Assembly: GCF_029193575.1 (NCBI RefSeq)
Contig: NZ_JARGCS010000016.1
Location: 62,001 to 126,000 of the forward strand
Length of the DNA: 64,000 bases
From: Pseudomonas entomophila
Lineage (GTDB): Bacteria > Pseudomonadota > Gammaproteobacteria > Pseudomonadales > Pseudomonadaceae
Reading direction: 5' to 3'
Shown: positions 1 to 15,071 of the stretch, one piece after another
How positions within the stretch are numbered: position 1 is the stretch's first letter
Layout: every line of letters starts with the position of its first letter
Made by a program: the position numbers and the translations under genes
Notes under the pieces: generated by a model
Told to the model about the DNA's origin: nothing
Databases searched by the model: none
Seen by the model: only the letters and a program-made list of their open reading frames with translations

Positions 1-442
1 CATCCACCAGGCGGCGGTGGGTGTCGGTCTTGAGCAGCGACTGGTGTTCGTGCTGGCTGTGGATATCGATCAGCAGTTCACCCAGCGCCTTGAGGTCGCC
101 CAGCGGGCAGGGCGTGCCGTTGATATAGCCACGGCTGCGCCCCTCGGCGGTGATCACCCGGCGCAGGATGCACGGGCCGTCGGTTTCCAGGTCGCGTTCG
201 GCGAGCCAGGTGCGGGCCTCGGGGATGTCCACCAGGTCGAAGGTGGCGAGCAGGTCGGCCTTGTCCGCACCGGGGCGCACCACGCCGCTGTCGGCGCGGT
301 CGCCCAGGGCCAGGCCCAGGGCGTCGAGCATGATCGACTTGCCGGCGCCGGTTTCGCCGGTGATCACCGACATGCCGCGGGCGAGCTCGAGGTCGAGGTG
401 TTCGACGATGGCGTAGTTGTGGATGGACAGGTGCACCAGCAT
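1..442 (-). CDS. recN: DNA repair protein RecN (N-terminal part, runs off the window)
   Basis: SMC-like ATPase that acts in recombinational repair of double-strand breaks. Reading the minus strand from the ATG at 442 gives about 147 codons beginning MLVHLSIHNYAIVEHLDL, followed by a Walker A motif GETGAGKS near residues 29-36 and an R-G-Y-I-N-G segment typical of RecN. No stop occurs before position 1, so the C-terminal three quarters lie outside the window. It is divergent from grpE. A LexA-like box lies just upstream, consistent with the SOS control known for recN. In this GC-rich DNA the gene also creates long false frames on both strands. Confidence 0.93.
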   Translation of the reverse strand, partial: MLVHLSIHNYAIVEHLDLELARGMSVITGETGAGKSIMLDALGLALGDRADSGVVRPGADKADLLATFDLVDIPEARTWLAERDLETDGPCILRRVITAEGRSRGYINGTPCPLGDLKALGELLIDIHSQHEHQSLLKTDTHRRLVD

Positions 443-467
443 GAGGGCCGCTCCCGAGGGGTGATGT

Positions 468-483
468 CTGGTTATTTATACAG
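468..483 (-). promoter_or_regulatory. LexA (SOS) box upstream of recN
   Basis: On the minus strand the site reads CTGT-ATAAATAA-CCAG, one mismatch from the LexA consensus CTGT-N8-ACAG. It sits about 26 bp upstream of the recN start codon, where SOS control of recN is expected. Binding is inferred from the match and position only. Confidence 0.7.
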
Positions 484-538
484 TACTTTTTTCCGGGCTG
501 CCAAGCCCGCCTGGCGGTCACTGAAAACGGCCTTGGCC

Positions 539-566
539 CTTGAAGCTGGTTTTTCCGACCCCATAT
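539..566 (+). promoter_or_regulatory. Sigma-32 (RpoH) heat-shock promoter for grpE-dnaK-dnaJ
   Basis: CTTGAAG at 539-545, a 13-bp spacer and CCCCATAT at 559-566 match the RpoH consensus CTTGAAA-N11-16-CCCCATnT almost perfectly. It lies about 58 bp upstream of the grpE start, giving a short leader, as expected for a heat-shock chaperone operon. Confidence 0.85.
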
Positions 567-623
567 ACCGGGCAAACAAGGCGGGCGTGGCCCGTACACC
601 AGAAATTGCGGAGGAGAAACCCG

Positions 624-1178
624 ATGGCTGACGAACAGCTGGATGAAAAAAACCTTAACGCCGAAGAAGCCGGTTCCGAGGACCTCGGTGCCCGCGTCCA
701 GGTGCTCGAGGAGCAGCTGGCCGCCGCCAAGGACCAATCCCTGCGTGCCGCGGCGGACCTGCAGAACGTGCGCCGCCGCGCCGAGCAGGACGTCGAGAAG
801 GCCCACAAGTTCGCCCTGGAGAAGTTCGCCGGCGACCTGCTGCCGGTGATCGACAGCCTGGAGCGCGGCCTGGAGCTGTCCAGCGCCGACGACGAGAACA
901 TCAAGCCGATGCGTGAAGGCATCGAGCTGACCCTGAAGATGTTCCAGGACACCCTCAAGCGCTACAACCTCGAAGCCGTCGACCCGCATGGCGAACCCTT
1001 CAACGCCGAGCACCACCAGGCCATGGCCATGCAGGAAAGCGCCGAGGTCGAGCCGAACAGCGTGCTCAAGGTGTTCCAGAAGGGCTACCTGCTCAATGGC
1101 CGCCTGCTGCGCCCCGCCATGGTGGTGGTCAGCCGCGCGCCGGCAGCCGCCCAGCCATCGATCGATGAGAAGGCTTGA
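624..1178 (+). CDS. grpE: Nucleotide exchange factor GrpE
   Basis: Cytoplasmic 184-residue co-chaperone that releases ADP from DnaK. The N-terminal 85 residues are charged and helical (the long dimerising helix), followed by the GrpE beta-wing region with NPEHHQA-like sequence FNAEHHQAM and a C-terminal segment with [19 protein letters not shown], the family signature. The ATG at 624 follows GGAGGAG with good spacing; an upstream in-frame ATG at 540 falls inside the sigma-32 promoter and is not used. First gene of the grpE-dnaK-dnaJ heat-shock cluster. Confidence 0.97.
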   Translation: MADEQLDEKNLNAEEAGSEDLGARVQVLEEQLAAAKDQSLRAAADLQNVRRRAEQDVEKAHKFALEKFAGDLLPVIDSLERGLELSSADDENIKPMREGIELTLKMFQDTLKRYNLEAVDPHGEPFNAEHHQAMAMQESAEVEPNSVLKVFQKGYLLNGRLLRPAMVVVSRAPAAAQPSIDEKA

Positions 1179-1279
1179 AATCCACTGGGGCATCCCCATC
1201 TAGGTGTCAAGCCTTCAAGTATTACCGCAGTTGGCCAAAGTAGTCGCTGCCACCAAATTCAAGTTTCGGGAGAGTTAAC

Positions 1280-3202
1280 ATGGGCAAAATCATCGGTATC
1301 GACCTGGGGACCACCAACTCGTGCGTCTCCATTCTGGAAAACGGTAACGTCAAGGTCATCGAGAACGCCGAAGGCGCGCGTACCACCCCTTCGATCGTGG
1401 CCTACGCCAACGATGGCGAAATCCTGGTTGGCCAATCGGCCAAGCGCCAGGCCGTCACCAACCCGCACAACACCCTGTTCGCCGTGAAGCGCCTGATCGG
1501 CCGCCGCTTCGAAGAAGACGTCGTGCAGAAAGACATCAAGCTGGTGCCTTACAAGATCGTCAAGGCCAGCAACGGTGACGCTTGGGTGCAAGCCAGCGGC
1601 AAAGACATGGCGCCGCCGCAGATCAGCGCCGAAGTCCTGAAGAAAATGAAGAAGACCGCCGAAGACTACCTCGGCGAGCCGGTCACCGAAGCGGTCATCA
1701 CCGTTCCGGCCTACTTCAACGACAGCCAGCGCCAGGCCACCAAGGATGCCGGTCGCATCGCCGGCCTGGACGTAAAACGCATCATCAACGAGCCGACCGC
1801 CGCTGCGCTGGCCTACGGCATGGACAAGGCCAAGGGCGACCACACCGTCATCGTCTACGACCTGGGTGGCGGTACCTTCGACGTCTCGGTCATCGAAATC
1901 GCCGAAGTCGACGGTGAGCACCAGTTCGAAGTACTGGCCACCAACGGCGACACCTTCCTGGGTGGCGAAGACTTCGACATGCGCCTGATCGACTACCTCG
2001 TCGACGAGTTCAAGAAAGAGTCCGGCATGGACCTGAAGAACGATCCCCTGGCCCTGCAGCGTCTGAAAGAAGCCGCCGAAAAAGCCAAGATCGAGCTGTC
2101 CTCGGCCCAGTCGACCGACGTCAACCTGCCGTACATCACCGCAGACGCGACCGGTCCGAAGCACCTGAACGTGAAGATCTCCCGCGCCAAGCTGGAGTCG
2201 CTGGTCGAAGACCTGGTCACCCGTACCATCGAGCCTTGCCGCATCGCGCTGAAAGACGCCGGCATCGACGCCAGCAAGATCGACGACGTGATCCTGGTCG
2301 GTGGCCAGACCCGTATGCCGCTGGTGCAGAAAGCCGTTGCCGATTTCTTCGGCAAGGAAGCGCGCAAGGACGTCAACCCGGATGAAGCGGTCGCCATGGG
2401 TGCCGCCATCCAGGGCGCGGTCCTGGCCGGTGACGTGAAGGACGTGCTGCTGCTGGACGTCAGCCCGCTGACCCTGGGTATCGAAACCATGGGTGGCGTG
2501 ATGACCGCGCTGATCGAGAAGAACACCACCATCCCGACCAAGAAGTCGCAGGTGTTCTCGACCGCCGACGACAACCAGGGCGCCGTGACCATCCACGTGC
2601 TGCAAGGCGAGCGCAAGCAGGCCTCGCAGAACAAGTCGCTGGGCAAGTTCGACCTGGCCGACATTCCGCCAGCTCCACGTGGCGTGCCGCAGATCGAAGT
2701 GACCTTCGACATCGACGCCAACGGCATCCTGCACGTTGGCGCGAAGGACAAGGCCACCGGCAAGGCCCAGTCGATCGTGATCAAGGCCAACTCCGGCCTG
2801 TCCGACGAGGAAGTCGAGCGCATGGTGCGTGACGCCGAGGCCAACGCCGAGGAAGACCGCAAGTTCGAAGAGCTGGCTGCCGCCCGTAACCAGGGTGACG
2901 CGCTGGTCCACTCGACCCGCAAGATGGTCGTCGACGCTGGCGACAAGGCCACCGCTGAGGAAAAGGCGGCCATCGAGGCGGCCGTGGTTGCCCTGGAAGC
3001 TGCCCTGAAGGGCGACGACAAGGCGGCCATCGACGCCAAGGTCGAGGAGCTGTCCAAGGTTTCCGCGCCGGTTGCCCAGAAGATGTACGCCGAGCAGCCA
3101 CAGCAGCCACAGGGCGGCGCCCAGCAGCAGGCCGAGCCGGAAGCCAAGCACGATGACGTGGTTGACGCCGAGTTCGAGGAAGTGAAAGACAACAAGCAGT
3201 AA
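1280..3202 (+). CDS. dnaK: Chaperone protein DnaK (Hsp70)
   Basis: ATP-dependent Hsp70 chaperone, 640 residues, the usual length. The ATPase domain starts with [11 protein letters not shown] at residues 5-15 and contains [10 protein letters not shown] and VGGQTRMP motifs; the interdomain linker [10 protein letters not shown] leads into the beta-sandwich substrate domain, a helical lid and an acidic tail ending EEVKDNKQ. The ATG at 1280 is preceded by GGGAGAG. It works with GrpE upstream and DnaJ downstream. A 200-bp gap to dnaJ contains a hairpin (about 3224-3247) that may separate messages. Confidence 0.98.
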   Translation: MGKIIGIDLGTTNSCVSILENGNVKVIENAEGARTTPSIVAYANDGEILVGQSAKRQAVTNPHNTLFAVKRLIGRRFEEDVVQKDIKLVPYKIVKASNGDAWVQASGKDMAPPQISAEVLKKMKKTAEDYLGEPVTEAVITVPAYFNDSQRQATKDAGRIAGLDVKRIINEPTAAALAYGMDKAKGDHTVIVYDLGGGTFDVSVIEIAEVDGEHQFEVLATNGDTFLGGEDFDMRLIDYLVDEFKKESGMDLKNDPLALQRLKEAAEKAKIELSSAQSTDVNLPYITADATGPKHLNVKISRAKLESLVEDLVTRTIEPCRIALKDAGIDASKIDDVILVGGQTRMPLVQKAVADFFGKEARKDVNPDEAVAMGAAIQGAVLAGDVKDVLLLDVSPLTLGIETMGGVMTALIEKNTTIPTKKSQVFSTADDNQGAVTIHVLQGERKQASQNKSLGKFDLADIPPAPRGVPQIEVTFDIDANGILHVGAKDKATGKAQSIVIKANSGLSDEEVERMVRDAEANAEEDRKFEELAAARNQGDALVHSTRKMVVDAGDKATAEEKAAIEAAVVALEAALKGDDKAAIDAKVEELSKVSAPVAQKMYAEQPQQPQGGAQQQAEPEAKHDDVVDAEFEEVKDNKQ

Positions 3203-3404
3203 TCTCTGCACGTTGTCGGTCGGTTCACCGTCTTTTGCCGGTGAACTGCTAGGATGTCGCCGCGCGGGGGCTTGCTCCCGCGTTGGCGTGTCTGGAACAC
3301 GGGAATTATTTCCAGCATCTGTCAGGGCGCATTGCGTGTGTTGGCGGCAGGTGCTGATGGCACGGCGCACAGATGCCGAACGCCCTCAAGAGTGCAAATG
3401 ACCT

Positions 3405-5349
<1,945 letters not shown>

Positions 5350-5372
5350 GGTTCGGCGTTGCGGCGGCATCA

Positions 5373-5438
5373 TCGCGGGCAAGCCCGCTCCTGCAGGGTT
5401 GTGCGGTGTGCTCTGTAGAGGCGGGTTTGCCCCGCGGT
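5373..5438. repeat. REP-like inverted pair after dapB
   Basis: Two half-elements, TCGCGGGCAAGCCCGCTCC at 5373 and an inverted counterpart ending in GGGTTTGCCCCGCGG around 5421-5437, form GC-rich palindromes of the REP type scattered through Pseudomonas putida intergenic regions. Similar elements occur in this window near 33.85, 35.7, 40.3 and 53.3 kb. Confidence 0.7.
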
Positions 5439-5499
5439 GGCATTGGTGAGGACGCTGCAACGGCTGACCTGTCGCAATCCCATGTTTTAGAGGCACATA

Positions 5500-5525
5500 T
5501 GCGGTAGACCGAAACCGCACTTTTC
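5500..5525 (+). terminator. Candidate weak terminator after dapB
   Basis: TGCGGT at 5500-5505 and ACCGCA at 5514-5519 form a 6-bp stem with an 8-nt loop, followed by C and TTTT (5521-5524). It could end dapB transcription before the carA leader. The stem is short, so this is tentative. Confidence 0.4.
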
Positions 5526-5584
5526 TGTAAACTACAGCTTTAGTGTATCCACTAAAAGCGCGCAGAGAATTGAATTCAGCACAT

Positions 5585-5624
5585 AAAAGCGGGGTGACGT
5601 GTCCAAACGTCATTCCGCTTTTTT
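5585..5624 (+). terminator. Strong intrinsic terminator / candidate attenuator in the carA leader
   Basis: A perfect 15-bp stem (5585-5599 with 5608-5622, two G-U pairs) with an 8-nt loop is followed by an unbroken T run (5619-5624). It ends 45 bp before the carA start, leaving little room for a full promoter after it. It may therefore sit inside the carA leader and act as an attenuator rather than only ending dapB. A second imperfect hairpin lies just upstream at 5537-5559. Confidence 0.75.
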
Positions 5625-5669
5625 GCAACCTGCGATCGCCCCTTCATGCGTCATTTACGGGAGGTCTTC

Positions 5670-6806
5670 TTGACAAAGCCAGCCATACTCGCCCTTGCTG
5701 ATGGCAGCATTTTTCGCGGTGAGGCCATTGGGGCCGACGGGCAAACCGTTGGTGAGGTGGTGTTCAACACCGCTATGACCGGCTACCAGGAAATCCTTAC
5801 AGACCCTTCCTACGCCCAGCAAATCGTCACCCTGACTTACCCGCACATCGGCAATACCGGCACCACCGCCGAAGACGCCGAGTCCGATCGCGTATGGTCT
5901 GCAGGCCTGGTGATCCGTGACCTGCCGCTGCTGGCCAGCAACTGGCGTAACACCCAGTCCCTGCCGGACTACCTCAAGGCCAACAACGTCGTGGCCATCG
6001 CCGGTATCGACACCCGCCGCCTGACTCGCATCCTGCGTGAGAAAGGCGCGCAGAACGGCTGCATCCTGGCCGGCGACGACATCAGCGAAGAAGCCGCCAT
6101 CGCCGCTGCTCGCGCCTTCCCGGGCCTGAAGGGCATGGACCTGGCCAAGGAAGTCACCACCCAAGAGCGCTACGAGTGGCGCTCCAGCGTGTGGGAACTG
6201 AAGACCGACAGCCACCCGACCCTCGAGGCGTCCGAGCTGCCGTACCACGTGGTCGCCTACGACTACGGCGTCAAGCTGAACATCCTGCGCATGCTGGTCG
6301 CCCGTGGCTGCCGCCTGACCGTCGTGCCGGCCCAGACCCCGGCCAGCGAAGTCCTGGCGCTCAACCCCGATGGCGTGTTCCTGTCCAACGGCCCTGGCGA
6401 CCCCGAGCCGTGCGACTACGCGATCCAGGCGATCAAGGACATCCTCGAGACCGAGACCCCGGTCTTCGGCATCTGCCTCGGCCACCAGTTGCTGGCCCTG
6501 GCCTCCGGCGCCAAGACCGTGAAGATGGGCCACGGCCACCACGGTGCCAACCACCCGGTCCAGGACCTGGACACCGGCGTGGTCATGATCACCAGCCAGA
6601 ACCACGGTTTCGCCGTCGACGAAGCCACCCTGCCGGGCAACGTGCGCGCCATCCACAAGTCGCTGTTCGACGGTACCCTGCAGGGCATCGAGCGCACCGA
6701 CAAGAGCGCGTTCAGCTTCCAGGGCCACCCTGAAGCGAGCCCGGGCCCGACCGACGTCGCGCCCCTGTTCGATCGTTTCATCGATGCCATGGCCAAGCGC
6801 CGCTGA
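5670..6806 (+). CDS. carA: Carbamoyl-phosphate synthase, small (glutaminase) subunit
   Basis: Hydrolyses glutamine and passes ammonia to CarB, supplying carbamoyl phosphate to arginine and pyrimidine synthesis. With a TTG start at 5670 (GGGAGG at 5659-5664) the protein is 378 residues and begins with the family-standard [14 protein letters not shown]; the upstream ATG at 5646 has no ribosome site. Class I glutamine amidotransferase triad: Cys269 in GICLGHQ, His353 and Glu355 in HPEAS, the same numbering as in Escherichia coli. carB follows after 103 bp. Confidence 0.97.
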   Translation: MTKPAILALADGSIFRGEAIGADGQTVGEVVFNTAMTGYQEILTDPSYAQQIVTLTYPHIGNTGTTAEDAESDRVWSAGLVIRDLPLLASNWRNTQSLPDYLKANNVVAIAGIDTRRLTRILREKGAQNGCILAGDDISEEAAIAAARAFPGLKGMDLAKEVTTQERYEWRSSVWELKTDSHPTLEASELPYHVVAYDYGVKLNILRMLVARGCRLTVVPAQTPASEVLALNPDGVFLSNGPGDPEPCDYAIQAIKDILETETPVFGICLGHQLLALASGAKTVKMGHGHHGANHPVQDLDTGVVMITSQNHGFAVDEATLPGNVRAIHKSLFDGTLQGIERTDKSAFSFQGHPEASPGPTDVAPLFDRFIDAMAKRR

Positions 6807-6909
6807 GCATCCTGCATCACGGCCCCGGACCGGCCCGCGCCGCGTCCGGAAGCGCCTGACCCAGATTGTTCAAGCGGCTTGCCGACTGACCCGGATTTGA
6901 GTGACAACC

Positions 6910-10127
<3,218 letters not shown>

Positions 10128-10131
<4 letters not shown>

Positions 10132-10610
10132 GCATTACCAAGTACCCGATGACCGTCCAGGGCGCTCGCGCCCTGGAAGAGGAGCACCTGTTCCTGAGCA
10201 AGACCGAGCGCCCGCGCCTGAGCCAGGCGATCGGTGAGGCCCGTGAGCTGGGTGACCTCAAGGAGAACGCCGAGTACCATGCCGCCCGTGAGGAGCAGGG
10301 TATGGTCGAGGCGCGTATCCGCGATATCGAAGGCCGCCTGCAAAACTCGGTGGTGATCGACGTCACCACCATCGCCCACACCGGCAAGGTGATCTTCGGC
10401 ACCACCGTCGACCTGGAAAACACCGAGACCGGCGAGCAGGTGAGCTACCAGATCGTTGGCGAGGACGAGGCGGACATCAAGAAGGGCAAGCTCTCGGCGG
10501 GCGCGCCGATTGCCCGTGCCATCATCGGCAAGGAAGAAGGTGATACGGTGGTCGTCAAGACGCCAAGCGGCACGGTCGAGTACGAGATTGTCGAAGTCAA
10601 GCACATCTGA
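10128..10610 (+). CDS. greA: Transcription elongation factor GreA
   Basis: 160-residue factor that rescues backtracked RNA polymerase by inserting a coiled-coil into the secondary channel. The N-terminal coiled coil carries [16 protein letters not shown] with the conserved acidic tip residues; the C-terminal FKBP-like domain contains GKVIFGTTV and [13 protein letters not shown]. The start overlaps the carB stop by 4 nt, suggesting translational coupling to carAB. Confidence 0.97.
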
Positions 10611-10632
10611 CCGGCGCCTGCGGGCGCCATCC

Positions 10633-11037
10633 CTGGAGGGGATCCTCTGGCAGCTGGCCCAGGTCTTCTGGGTCGGCGGCCTGTGGGTGTTCCACGTGGG
10701 TTTGGTGCCGGCGCTCAAGGTCAGCGGGCTGGCGCCCTTGCTGGTGCAGGACATCGCGGCGCAGATCGACCGCTGGTTGATCGGCGTGGCGTTGCTTGGC
10801 TTGTTGACCCAGCTGGCAGTGCTGGCGAGGGTGGACGGCCTGGCGGCCTGGTGGCGGCAATTCCGGGGCCAGATGCTGTTGCTCGGCTTCGGCGCCTGTG
10901 TCAGCTATTACACGCTGCGCTATGGGATCTCCGTTGGCGAGCGTTGGCAGATGTTCTGCTTCCTGGTGCTGGGCTTCTCCGGCATCGTGCTGGTGGCCCA
11001 GCCGGTCCCGGTCAGGGCGCGCAAGCCGCGCCACTGA
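10633..11037 (+). CDS. Small multi-span inner-membrane protein (conserved between greA and yhbY)
   Basis: About 134 residues with several hydrophobic segments (around QVFWVGGLWVFHVGLVP, WLIGVALLGLLTQLAV, MLLLGFGACVSYYT and FLVLGFSGIVLVA). A conserved protein of unknown function occupies this place after greA in other pseudomonads, from memory. The start is odd: the conserved-looking beginning L-E-G-I-L-W falls on CTG at 10633, with no ATG, GTG or TTG in frame between the greA stop and residue 18, and GGAGGGG lies just inside it. Either a CTG start is used or the protein is shorter, from GTG 10687. Function unknown. Confidence 0.7.
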   Translation: MEGILWQLAQVFWVGGLWVFHVGLVPALKVSGLAPLLVQDIAAQIDRWLIGVALLGLLTQLAVLARVDGLAAWWRQFRGQMLLLGFGACVSYYTLRYGISVGERWQMFCFLVLGFSGIVLVAQPVPVRARKPRH

Positions 11038-11049
11038 CCGGAGCCACCG

Positions 11050-11358
11050 TCACTTGTAGCGGTGAACGTTCGACAGCTGCTTGTTCGGCTGCGGGTTCTT
11101 GCGGTAGATCAGCGCTTTCTTGCCGATGGTCTGTACCAGTTCGGCGCGGCCGAGCTTGCACAGTTCGGCGATGGCGGCAGCACGCTCCTCGCGGTCTTCG
11201 GAGCGGATCTCGACCTTGATCAGTTCGTGATCGGCCAGTGCGCGCTCCAGCTCGGCGGCGACGCCTTCACTCAAACCGTTGCCGGCAACGATCAGGACCG
11301 GCTTCAGGTCATGACCAATCGATTTGTACTGTTTCTTCTGCTCGTTATTGAGCGGCAT
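11050..11358 (-). CDS. yhbY: CRS1/YhbY-domain ribosome assembly RNA-binding protein
   Basis: 102-residue single-domain protein of the CRS1-YhbY family, associated with pre-50S particles. It contains the GxxG loop as VAGNGLSEGV and the alpha-beta fold with KVEIRSEDREERAAAI and a C-terminal GKKALIYRKNP. The ATG at 11358 (MPLNNEQKKQYKS) follows AAGGG; a longer frame reaching 11448 lacks family similarity and runs into the divergent rlmE promoter region. Divergent from rlmE, the standard arrangement. Confidence 0.93.
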   Translation of the reverse strand: MPLNNEQKKQYKSIGHDLKPVLIVAGNGLSEGVAAELERALADHELIKVEIRSEDREERAAAIAELCKLGRAELVQTIGKKALIYRKNPQPNKQLSNVHRYK

Positions 11359-11459
11359 AATCTGACCCTTTTCGTCTGATTCTGTAAAATTGGTGGCCAT
11401 TTTACCCGAGGGCCCGTGGTCCGCCCAGTCAATCACGACGCTTATCATCGAGGTGCCCC

Positions 11460-12086
11460 GTGGCGCAGCGTTCCAAAAGCAGCCATAACTGGCTGAGAGA
11501 GCATTTCAACGATCCTTTCGTCAAGCAGGCGCAGAAGGACGGCTACCGCTCGCGTGCGAGCTACAAACTGCTGGAGATCCAGGAGAAGGACAAGCTGATC
11601 CGCCCGGGCATGAGCGTGATCGACCTGGGCGCGGCGCCCGGTGGCTGGTCGCAGGTGACCAGTCGTCTGATTGGTGGCCAGGGGCGGCTGATCGCCTCGG
11701 ACATCCTGGAAATGGACGCGATCCCCGACGTTACCTTCATTCATGGCGACTTCACCCAGGACGAAGTGCTGGCGCGTATCCTCGAGGCGGTCGGCGATTC
11801 GCACGTGGACCTTGTGATTTCCGACATGGCCCCCAATATGAGTGGTACCCCCGCGGTGGACATGCCGCGCGCCATGTTCCTCTGCGAACTGGCCCTGGAC
11901 CTGGCGACCCGCGTGCTGCGCCCAGGCGGTGACTTCCTGATCAAGATCTTCCAGGGTGAAGGTTTCGACGTGTACCTCAAGGACGTGCGTGGCAAGTTCG
12001 ACAAGGTGCAGATGCGCAAGCCGTCGTCCTCTCGGGATCGTTCCCGGGAACAGTACCTGTTGGCCAGGGGGTTCAAGGGGGAGTGA
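11460..12086 (+). CDS. rlmE: 23S rRNA 2'-O-ribose U2552 methyltransferase RlmE (FtsJ/RrmJ)
   Basis: 208-residue SAM-dependent methyltransferase that modifies U2552 in the ribosomal A loop, a late step in 50S assembly. SAM site [13 protein letters not shown], and the K-D-K-E catalytic tetrad residues in YKLLEI, SDMAPN, FLIKIFQ and REQYLL. The start is GTG at 11460 with GAGGTG upstream. Directly upstream of ftsH, as in many proteobacteria. Confidence 0.96.
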   Translation: MAQRSKSSHNWLREHFNDPFVKQAQKDGYRSRASYKLLEIQEKDKLIRPGMSVIDLGAAPGGWSQVTSRLIGGQGRLIASDILEMDAIPDVTFIHGDFTQDEVLARILEAVGDSHVDLVISDMAPNMSGTPAVDMPRAMFLCELALDLATRVLRPGGDFLIKIFQGEGFDVYLKDVRGKFDKVQMRKPSSSRDRSREQYLLARGFKGE

Positions 12087-12276
12087 GTATTTGCGGGGTG
12101 TCCGATAGTTATTTCCAATCGGCCACCGCGTCGGGATCGTCCGAACTTCGTGTAGTCTAGCTTTCACAAAGGGTTACAGACGGTGCCTGCGGATGCGTAG
12201 GTAATGTAGTAAGTTAGGGCGATGAATATCATGCGAGGCACGGCTGCGTCGTGCGCCGGCCTCAGAGGGTAGCTAA

Positions 12277-14193
12277 TTGAACGACATGGCAAAGAATCTG
12301 ATCCTGTGGTTGATCATCGCGGCTGTCCTCGTGACGGTGATGAACAACTTCTCCAGCCCTAACGAGCCGCAGACCCTCAACTATTCCGACTTCATCCAGC
12401 AGGTCAAGGACGGGAAGATCGAGCGCGTCACCGTCGACGGCTACATCATCGCCGGCAAGCGTACCGACGGCGACAACTTCAAGACCGTGCGCCCGGCCAT
12501 CACCGACAATGGCCTGATCGGCGACCTGGTCGACAATCACGTGGTCATCGAAGGCAAGCAGCCCGAGCAGCAGAGCATCTGGACTCAACTGCTGGTCGCC
12601 AGCTTCCCGATCCTGGTGATCATCGCCGTGTTCATGTTCTTCATGCGCCAGATGCAAGGTGGCGCGGGCGGCAAAGGCGGGCCGATGAGCTTCGGCAAGA
12701 GCAAGGCGCGCTTGCTGTCCGAAGACCAGGTCAAGACTACCCTGGCCGACGTCGCCGGTTGCGACGAGGCCAAGGAAGAGGTCGGCGAACTGGTCGAGTT
12801 CCTGCGTGACCCGGGCAAGTTCCAGCGCCTGGGCGGTCGTATCCCGCGTGGCGTGCTGATGGTTGGCCCACCCGGTACCGGTAAGACCTTGCTGGCCAAG
12901 GCCATCGCTGGTGAAGCGAAGGTGCCGTTCTTCACTATCTCTGGTTCCGACTTCGTAGAGATGTTCGTCGGTGTCGGCGCCAGCCGCGTGCGCGACATGT
13001 TCGAACAGGCCAAGAAGCACGCCCCTTGCATCATTTTCATCGACGAGATCGACGCCGTTGGTCGCCATCGTGGCGCCGGCATGGGCGGCGGCCACGACGA
13101 ACGTGAGCAGACCCTCAACCAGTTGCTGGTGGAAATGGACGGCTTCGAGATGAACGATGGCATCATCGTCATCGCCGCGACCAACCGTCCTGACGTACTC
13201 GACCCGGCGCTGCTGCGTCCTGGCCGCTTCGACCGCCAGGTGGTGGTGGGCCTGCCGGACATTCGTGGCCGCGAGCAGATCCTCAAGGTGCATATGCGCA
13301 AGGTGCCGGTTGGCGAGAACGTCAACCCGGCGGTCATTGCCCGTGGCACCCCTGGCTTCTCCGGTGCCGACCTCGCCAACCTGGTCAACGAGGCGTCGCT
13401 GTTCGCCGCGCGTGCCAGCAAGCGCCTGGTCGAAATGAAGGAGTTCGAGCTGGCCAAGGACAAGATCATGATGGGCGCCGAGCGCAAGACCATGGTCATG
13501 TCCGAGAAGGAAAAGCAGAATACCGCCTACCACGAAGCGGGCCATGCCATCGTCGGCCGTGTCGTGCCCGAGCACGATCCGGTCTACAAGGTATCGATCA
13601 TCCCGCGTGGCCGCGCCCTGGGCGTGACCATGTTCCTCCCCGAGGAAGACCGTTACAGCCTGTCCAAGCGCGCGCTGGTCAGCCAGATCTGTTCGCTGTA
13701 CGGCGGCCGTATCGCCGAGGAAATGACCCTGGGCTTCGATGGTGTGACCACGGGTGCCTCCAACGACATCATGCGTGCCAGCCAGATCGCTCGTAACATG
13801 GTCACCAAGTGGGGCCTGTCCGAGAAGCTGGGCCCGTTGATGTACGCCGAAGAAGAGGGCGAGGTATTCCTCGGTCGCAGTGCGGCGAGCCAGCACGCCA
13901 GTGTTTCCGGCGAGACCGCCAAGTTGATCGACTCCGAGGTGCGCAGCATCATCGACCACTGCTATGCCACGGCCAAGCAGATCCTCACCGACAACCGTGA
14001 CAAGCTCGATGCCATGGCCGAGGCGCTGATGAAGTACGAGACCATCGACGCCGACCAGATCGACGACATCATGGCCGGGCGCACGCCTCGCGAGCCGCGT
14101 GACTGGGACAACGATGCCGGCACCTCCGGCAACCAGGCGTCGCAGGGCGACCGCCCCGAGTCGCCGATCGGTGGGCCAGCGGCTCAACACTAA
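12277..14193 (+). CDS. ftsH: ATP-dependent zinc metalloprotease FtsH
   Basis: Inner-membrane AAA+ protease that degrades sigma-32, LpxC and misassembled membrane proteins. 638 residues from TTG at 12277 (GAGGG at 12266-12270 fits this start better than the ATG nine bases on). Two membrane segments (about 8-25 and 108-125), Walker A GPPGTGKT near 197-204, Walker [10 protein letters not shown], and the zinc site HEAGH at 419-423. As degradation of sigma-32 is known for FtsH, it is functionally linked to the sigma-32-driven chaperone genes upstream. Confidence 0.97.
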   Translation: MNDMAKNLILWLIIAAVLVTVMNNFSSPNEPQTLNYSDFIQQVKDGKIERVTVDGYIIAGKRTDGDNFKTVRPAITDNGLIGDLVDNHVVIEGKQPEQQSIWTQLLVASFPILVIIAVFMFFMRQMQGGAGGKGGPMSFGKSKARLLSEDQVKTTLADVAGCDEAKEEVGELVEFLRDPGKFQRLGGRIPRGVLMVGPPGTGKTLLAKAIAGEAKVPFFTISGSDFVEMFVGVGASRVRDMFEQAKKHAPCIIFIDEIDAVGRHRGAGMGGGHDEREQTLNQLLVEMDGFEMNDGIIVIAATNRPDVLDPALLRPGRFDRQVVVGLPDIRGREQILKVHMRKVPVGENVNPAVIARGTPGFSGADLANLVNEASLFAARASKRLVEMKEFELAKDKIMMGAERKTMVMSEKEKQNTAYHEAGHAIVGRVVPEHDPVYKVSIIPRGRALGVTMFLPEEDRYSLSKRALVSQICSLYGGRIAEEMTLGFDGVTTGASNDIMRASQIARNMVTKWGLSEKLGPLMYAEEEGEVFLGRSAASQHASVSGETAKLIDSEVRSIIDHCYATAKQILTDNRDKLDAMAEALMKYETIDADQIDDIMAGRTPREPRDWDNDAGTSGNQASQGDRPESPIGGPAAQH

Positions 14194-14201
14194 GGGTTTC
14201 T

Positions 14202-15053
14202 ATGACCTCACAGCAGTACCCGACCCGGTTGCCTTGCGGCAACCGGGTTCTTGATTTATCCCGTACCCATGTCATGGGTATCCTCAATGTCACTCCCGAC
14301 TCCTTTTCCGATGGCGGGCGCTTCAGCCAGCGTGACGCAGCCTTGCGCCATGCCGAAGCCATGGTCGCCGCGGGCGCCACGCTGATCGACATCGGCGGTG
14401 AGTCCACTCGTCCCGGCGCGCGCGCGGTTTCACCGATCGAGGAGCTCGAGCGGGTGGCGCCCATGGTGGAGGCCCTCAACAACCGCCTCGACGTCATCAT
14501 CTCGGTCGACACATCGACGCCTGCCGTCATGCGTGAAGCGGCTCGCCTGGGTGCCGGCTTGATCAATGACGTGCGTGCTCTGGAACGCGATGGGGCGCTG
14601 GATGCAGCGGCCGATACGGGCCTGCCGGTATGCCTGATGCACATGCGTGGCGAGCCGGGTAACATGCAGGACAACCCCAGTTACCAGGATGTGACCGCCG
14701 AAGTGGCGGGTTATCTTGAGCGGCGCATGGCCGCCTGCGCGGCGGCCGGTATCGCTGCTGAGCGGATCATCCTTGATCCGGGTTTCGGTTTCGCCAAGAA
14801 CCTGGCGCACAACCTCAGCCTGTTCAAGCATATGGAAGCACTCTACCGCCTGGGGCGCCCGCTTTTGGTGGGCGTCTCGCGCAAGAGCATGATCGGCCAG
14901 ACGCTGGATCGTCCGGTCGACGAGCGGCTGTGCGGCAGCCTCGCACTGGCGGCATTGGCCATGACCAAGGGCGCGAGCATCCTGCGCGTGCACGATGTGG
15001 CCGAGACCGTCGATGTGGTGCGCATGATCGCTGCGGTACAGAACGCCGAATAA
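14202..15053 (+). CDS. folP: Dihydropteroate synthase
   Basis: Condenses p-aminobenzoate with hydroxymethyl-dihydropterin pyrophosphate in folate synthesis; the sulfonamide target. 283 residues with the family motifs GILNVTPDSFSDGG, IDIGGESTRPGA, DVRAL, DPGFGFAKN and VGVSRKSMIG. Starts 8 bp after ftsH, and glmM follows 18 bp later, a conserved ftsH-folP-glmM string. Confidence 0.97.
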   Translation: MTSQQYPTRLPCGNRVLDLSRTHVMGILNVTPDSFSDGGRFSQRDAALRHAEAMVAAGATLIDIGGESTRPGARAVSPIEELERVAPMVEALNNRLDVIISVDTSTPAVMREAARLGAGLINDVRALERDGALDAAADTGLPVCLMHMRGEPGNMQDNPSYQDVTAEVAGYLERRMAACAAAGIAAERIILDPGFGFAKNLAHNLSLFKHMEALYRLGRPLLVGVSRKSMIGQTLDRPVDERLCGSLALAALAMTKGASILRVHDVAETVDVVRMIAAVQNAE

Positions 15054-15071
15054 GAACGTTTGGAGCCCTCT

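Noticed and set aside
1259..3370. A 703-codon minus-strand frame opposite dnaK, with similar long frames opposite carB (6817-9270) and infB (20048-22693)
   Set aside because: These are antisense shadows of highly biased genes without recognisable domains.
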